In this document: in pieces, positions 60,687 to 64,000 of the stretch
Layout of the letters: each line of letters opens with the position of its first letter
Numbering within the stretch: the first letter of the stretch is position 1
Assembly: GCF_033705735.1 (NCBI RefSeq)
Contig: NZ_CP131130.1
Span: forward strand, 2,607,001-2,671,000
Length of the DNA: 64,000 bases
Source of the DNA: Shinella zoogloeoides
Lineage (GTDB): Bacteria > Pseudomonadota > Alphaproteobacteria > Rhizobiales > Rhizobiaceae
Reading direction: 5' to 3'
Made by a program: the position numbers and the translations under genes
The notes under the pieces: generated by a model
What the model saw: only the letters and a program-made list of their open reading frames with translations
Databases searched by the model: none
What the model was told of the DNA's origin: nothing

Positions 60687-62000
60687 CTAGCGACGAAGCT
60701 GGACCGGCTGGCGGGCGAAGAGCTTGCGGAAAACCGGATAGATATCCGCCGGCCGGGCGATGCGCGTCATCTGGAAATGCGGCGCCGCGCCGTCGACGGT
60801 GCGATAGGCCCGCCACAGCGAGGTGCCGTTGTCGGTCGAGCCGAAAATCTCGCTCTCCCGCTCGTCGATGATCTCGACATAGGCATAATACTGGCAAAGC
60901 TTCATCAGCTCGTCGCGCAGAAGCTGCGCGCAGCGTTCGGAATCGCCCGCCGCATTGTCGCCGTCGGAGGCCTGCGCGGCATAGATGTTCCAGAGGTTGG
61001 AGGGATAGCGGTCGAGGATGATGCGCTGCATCTCCTCCAGCGCGGTCGAGACGATCGTGCCGCCGCTCTGGCGGCTGAAGAAGAAGGTTTCCTCGTCCAC
61101 CTCCCGCGCCTCGTCGGTGTGGCGGATGAAGACGATGTCGATGCGCTCGTAGCGGCGCTTGAGGAAGAGGTGGAGCAGCACGAAGAACCGCTTGGCGAGG
61201 TCCTTCTCGCGCTCGCCCATCGAGGCGGAGACGTCCATCAGGCAGAACATCACGGCGCTGGCATTCGGCATCGGCTGGCGCTCGAAGCGGTTGAAGCGCA
61301 CGTCGACGGGGTCGACATAGGCGATGCGCTTGCGCCGCCGCTCCAGCCTTTCCATCTCCTCGCGCGCCAGTGCCAGCCGGCGGCGCTGCTGCTGCGTCGG
61401 ATTGGCTTCGCCCTCCAGCGCGGCCATCTCGGCGGCGAGCGTCAGGAACTCCTTCTCGCTCGGCCGGCGAAGCGCGATGCGCCGGCCGAAGCTGTTGCGC
61501 ATGGTGCGGCCGACATTGATGTTGCTCGGCGTGCCGCTGGTCGTGAAGCCGACGCGGTGGGGCTTGTAGGTCACCGTTTCCTTGAGGTTGAGCTTGACCA
61601 TGTCGGGCAGTTCCAGATCCTCGAAGAAGAGATCGAGCACCTCCTCGCGAGAAAGGACGAACAGGAATTCGTCGTCGCTCTCGCCGCGCCCCGGGCCGCG
61701 GCCACCCGCGCCGCCACCGCCATCCGGCTTTCCCAGCCGATCGCCGGGCGAGAAGGTTTCGTTTCCGGGCAACACATAGTCGCGCTGGCCGCTGGCGGGG
61801 GAATTCCGGAACGTCGGTTCGTCGGCGCCGCGCCGGGGCACCGGCACGCCATGGGCGGCATCCACGTCGGCGATCCGGTCGGTCTTCACCTGGTCGCGGA
61901 TCGACCGCTTCAGCTCGTCATGCACCCTTTTCAGGAAACGCTGCCGATTGCCGAGGCTGCGGTCCTTGGGATTGAGCCGGCGATCGATGAAATGCGGCAT
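60687..62000 (-). CDS. yeaH: YeaH/DUF444 protein with VWA-like domain
   Basis: A 437-aa DUF444 protein. The N-terminal basic region is MPHFIDRRLNPKDRSLGNRQRF. A Gly/Arg-rich low-complexity linker lies near residues 85-105. The C-terminal half has a von Willebrand A-like fold with the MIDAS motif LMDVSASMGEREK. Second gene of the three-gene cluster. The linked kinase suggests it may be a regulator or substrate of PrkA (inference). Confidence 0.92.
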   Translation of the reverse strand: MPHFIDRRLNPKDRSLGNRQRFLKRVHDELKRSIRDQVKTDRIADVDAAHGVPVPRRGADEPTFRNSPASGQRDYVLPGNETFSPGDRLGKPDGGGGAGGRGPGRGESDDEFLFVLSREEVLDLFFEDLELPDMVKLNLKETVTYKPHRVGFTTSGTPSNINVGRTMRNSFGRRIALRRPSEKEFLTLAAEMAALEGEANPTQQQRRRLALAREEMERLERRRKRIAYVDPVDVRFNRFERQPMPNASAVMFCLMDVSASMGEREKDLAKRFFVLLHLFLKRRYERIDIVFIRHTDEAREVDEETFFFSRQSGGTIVSTALEEMQRIILDRYPSNLWNIYAAQASDGDNAAGDSERCAQLLRDELMKLCQYYAYVEIIDERESEIFGSTDNGTSLWRAYRTVDGAAPHFQMTRIARPADIYPVFRKLFARQPVQLRR

Positions 62001-62023
62001 GGCTCACCCCCGGGGGGCCGGCA

Positions 62024-63973
62024 TCAGCCGGCCTTGTTGACGCGCATGTACCAGTCGACGAGCCGGCGGACCTGGCGCACGGTATAGCCGCGCTCGGTCA
62101 TCCGCTGCACGAATTCGGCGTGCTGCTTCTCGGTGGCGCTGTCCTTCTTCGAGCCGAAGCTGATGACCGGCAGAAGGTCTTCCACCTGGCCGAACATGCG
62201 CTTCTCGATGACCTCGCGCAGCTTCTCGTAGCTCGTCCAGGAGGGATTGCGCCCGCCGTTGCGGGCGCGGGCGCGCAGGGTGAACTTGACGACCTCGTTG
62301 CGGAAATCCTTCGGATTGGCGATGCCCGCGGGCTTCTCGATCTGCGACAGTTCGCTGTCGAGGATTTCGCGGTTGAGGATCTGCCCGGTATCGGGATCCT
62401 TGAAGTCCTGATCCTCCAGCCAGGCATCGGCATAGGCAATATAGCGGTCGAAGAGGTTCTGGCCGTATTCGCTGTAGGATTCGAGATAGGCCTTCTGGAT
62501 CTCGTGGCCGATGAACTCGGCATAGCGGGCTGCCAGTTCCGAGCGGATGAAATCGAGATAATGCGCCTCGACTTCCTTGGGGAACTGCTCGCGCCGGATC
62601 GCCTGTTCCAGGATATACATGAGATGGACGGAATCGGCCGCCACCTCCTTGGTATCGTAGTTGAAGGTCTCCGACAGCACCTTGAAGGCAAAGCGCGTGC
62701 TGATGCCCGTCATGCCCTCGTCGACGCCGGCGGCATCGCGGTATTCCTGGAGCGACTTCGCCTTGGGATCGGTATCCTTGAGGTTCTCGCCGTCATAGAC
62801 GCGCATCTTGGTATAGATCGGCGAATTCTCGTGCGGCGCGAGGCGCGTGGCGACGGTGAAGCGGCTTAGATTGGAGAGAACCTCGGGCGCGCAGGGGCTG
62901 TCCGCGAGCTCGCTTTCCCGGAGCAGCTTCTCGTAGATCTGTCGCTCTTCCGTCACCCGCAGGCAATAGGGCACCTTCACGACGAGGATGCGGTCGAGGA
63001 AAGCCTCGTTGTTCTTGTTGTGCTTGAATTGCAGCCATTCGGATTCGTTCGAATGCGCCAGCACGATGCCCTGATAGGGGAAGCCGCCGAAATTCTCCGT
63101 GCCGTTGTAGCTGCCTTCCTGCGTGGCCGTCAGCAACGGATGCAGCACCTTGATCGGCGCCTTGAACATCTCGACGAATTCGAGGAGGCCCTGCGTCGTG
63201 CGGTTGAGGCCGCCGCTGTAGGAATAGGCGTCGGGATCGGCCTGGCTGAAGTTTTCCAGCTGCCGGATATCGACCTTGCCGACGAGCGCGGAGACGTCCT
63301 GGTTGTTCTCGTCGCCGGGCTCCGTCTTGGCGATGGCGATCTGGCGCAGGCGCGAGGGCATCAGCTTGACGACGCTGAAGCGCGAGATGTCGCCGTCGAT
63401 CTCGTCCAGCCGCTTCGTCGCCCAAGGCGAGATGAGGCCGGTGAGCCGGCGCTTGGCGATGCCGTATTTTTCTTCGAGGAGATCACCCATCCGCTCGCGG
63501 CTGAAGAGGCCGAGCGGCGATTCGAAGACCGGGCTGACCTTGCCGTCGATGGCGAGCGTATAGATGGGCTGCTCTTCCATCAGCTTCTTCAGGCGCTCGG
63601 CGAGCGACGACTTGCCGCCGCCGACCGGGCCGAGCAGGTAGAGAATCTGCTTGCGCTCCTCAAGCCCCTGCGCGGCATAGCGGAAGTAGCCGACGATCCG
63701 CTCGACCGTGTCTTCCATGCCGTAGAAATCGGAGAAGGAGGGATAGATCTTGATGGTGCGGTTGGCGAAGATCCGCCCGAGCCGCTCATCCGCGCTGGTA
63801 TCGATGAGCTGCGGCTCGCCGATGGCGGCCACCATGCGCTCCGGGGCGGTGGCGTATAGGCTCCGGTCCTCGCGGCACGCCAGGAGATATTCCTGGAGGC
63901 TCATCTCTTCCCGCGCATTGCTTGCGTAGGTTTCGGAAAAGAGATCGAAAACATCGCTGCCTGTGGTTCTCAT
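62024..63973 (-). CDS. prkA: PrkA/YeaG family serine protein kinase
   Basis: A 649-aa PrkA protein with an AAA+ N-terminal domain (Walker A GPVGGGKS at 115-122; DIRQLENFSQADPDAYSYSGGLNRTTQG) and the C-terminal PrkA kinase-like domain (about 390-640). ATG 63973 has AGGAGGG upstream; a start 5 codons earlier covers that ribosome site. It is the first gene of prkA-yeaH-spoVR, a set tied to stress, starvation and stationary-phase survival. Its promoter lies beyond the end of the window. Confidence 0.94.
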   Translation of the reverse strand: MRTTGSDVFDLFSETYASNAREEMSLQEYLLACREDRSLYATAPERMVAAIGEPQLIDTSADERLGRIFANRTIKIYPSFSDFYGMEDTVERIVGYFRYAAQGLEERKQILYLLGPVGGGKSSLAERLKKLMEEQPIYTLAIDGKVSPVFESPLGLFSRERMGDLLEEKYGIAKRRLTGLISPWATKRLDEIDGDISRFSVVKLMPSRLRQIAIAKTEPGDENNQDVSALVGKVDIRQLENFSQADPDAYSYSGGLNRTTQGLLEFVEMFKAPIKVLHPLLTATQEGSYNGTENFGGFPYQGIVLAHSNESEWLQFKHNKNNEAFLDRILVVKVPYCLRVTEERQIYEKLLRESELADSPCAPEVLSNLSRFTVATRLAPHENSPIYTKMRVYDGENLKDTDPKAKSLQEYRDAAGVDEGMTGISTRFAFKVLSETFNYDTKEVAADSVHLMYILEQAIRREQFPKEVEAHYLDFIRSELAARYAEFIGHEIQKAYLESYSEYGQNLFDRYIAYADAWLEDQDFKDPDTGQILNREILDSELSQIEKPAGIANPKDFRNEVVKFTLRARARNGGRNPSWTSYEKLREVIEKRMFGQVEDLLPVISFGSKKDSATEKQHAEFVQRMTERGYTVRQVRRLVDWYMRVNKAG

Positions 63974-64000
63974 GGAACCCTCCTGCACTCGCCGGACGCA

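Noticed and set aside
59067..62087. A 1006-codon open frame on the plus strand opposite spoVR and yeaH
   Set aside because: It is antisense to two well-conserved genes and has no recognisable domains; high GC lowers stop-codon frequency and makes such long shadow frames common.

Overview
The window is a GC-rich stretch of an alphaproteobacterial genome, most likely Rhizobiaceae (Shinella, Rhizobium or Ensifer type). The support is the density of ABC uptake systems, the two ku genes flanking ligD, a candidate AbcR-type small RNA, many GGAAC-N18/19-TT promoters of the general stress response type, and an intergenic repeat family typical of rhizobia. Nothing in the sequence fixes the species. 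No tRNA, rRNA, CRISPR array or intact insertion sequence was seen.

Layout. 1-6.3 kb: a branched-chain-amino-acid-type (Liv) ABC transporter ending in a hydantoin/Asp racemase, then a GntR regulator. 6.4-10.2 kb: sulfate ABC transporter on the minus strand (sbp-cysT-cysW-cysA). 10.4-14 kb: a YdhS-like NAD(P)/FAD protein, an SfnB-like acyl-CoA-dehydrogenase-fold oxidoreductase, a candidate AbcR sRNA and a free methionine-(R)-sulfoxide reductase, so sulfur metabolism is the likely theme. 14.1-19.1 kb: a zinc alcohol dehydrogenase and a flavin monooxygenase behind a sigma-54 promoter, with an AcoR-like activator and a probable enhancer site upstream. 19.2-31.9 kb: a catabolic island of a peptide-type ABC transporter, four amidohydrolases and an MFS exporter. 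31.9-37.3 kb: cupin, DUF3175, a small protein coupled to Ku, then LigD and a second Ku (non-homologous end joining). 37.4-40 kb: methionine transporter metNIQ. 40.3-43.3 kb: DUF983 protein, MocR-type regulator and AraC regulator.

43.4-50.3 kb holds the most unusual locus. A tightly packed operon encodes an FGGY sugar kinase, a ribose-type ABC importer, a TrpB-fold protein that has lost the PLP-binding lysine, and a TrpA-fold protein that keeps its catalytic Glu and Asp. It looks like a sugar or polyol catabolic operon in which a tryptophan-synthase-like pair has been recruited for a new retro-aldol reaction. It ends at an IS5-family transposase remnant.

50.7-58.8 kb is a stress island: a PPC/DUF296 protein, OtsB, a ROK-family kinase that appears circularly permuted, a 55-residue proline-rich protein, BON, DUF2188, UdgX, a Crp/Fnr regulator coupled to glgA, DUF2934, a YciF-like protein and Mpg. 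Many of these genes, and the ku genes, have a GGAAC-N18/19-TT element at promoter distance, which suggests joint control by an EcfG/RpoE2-type sigma factor. 59-64 kb: the conserved prkA-yeaH-spoVR operon on the minus strand.
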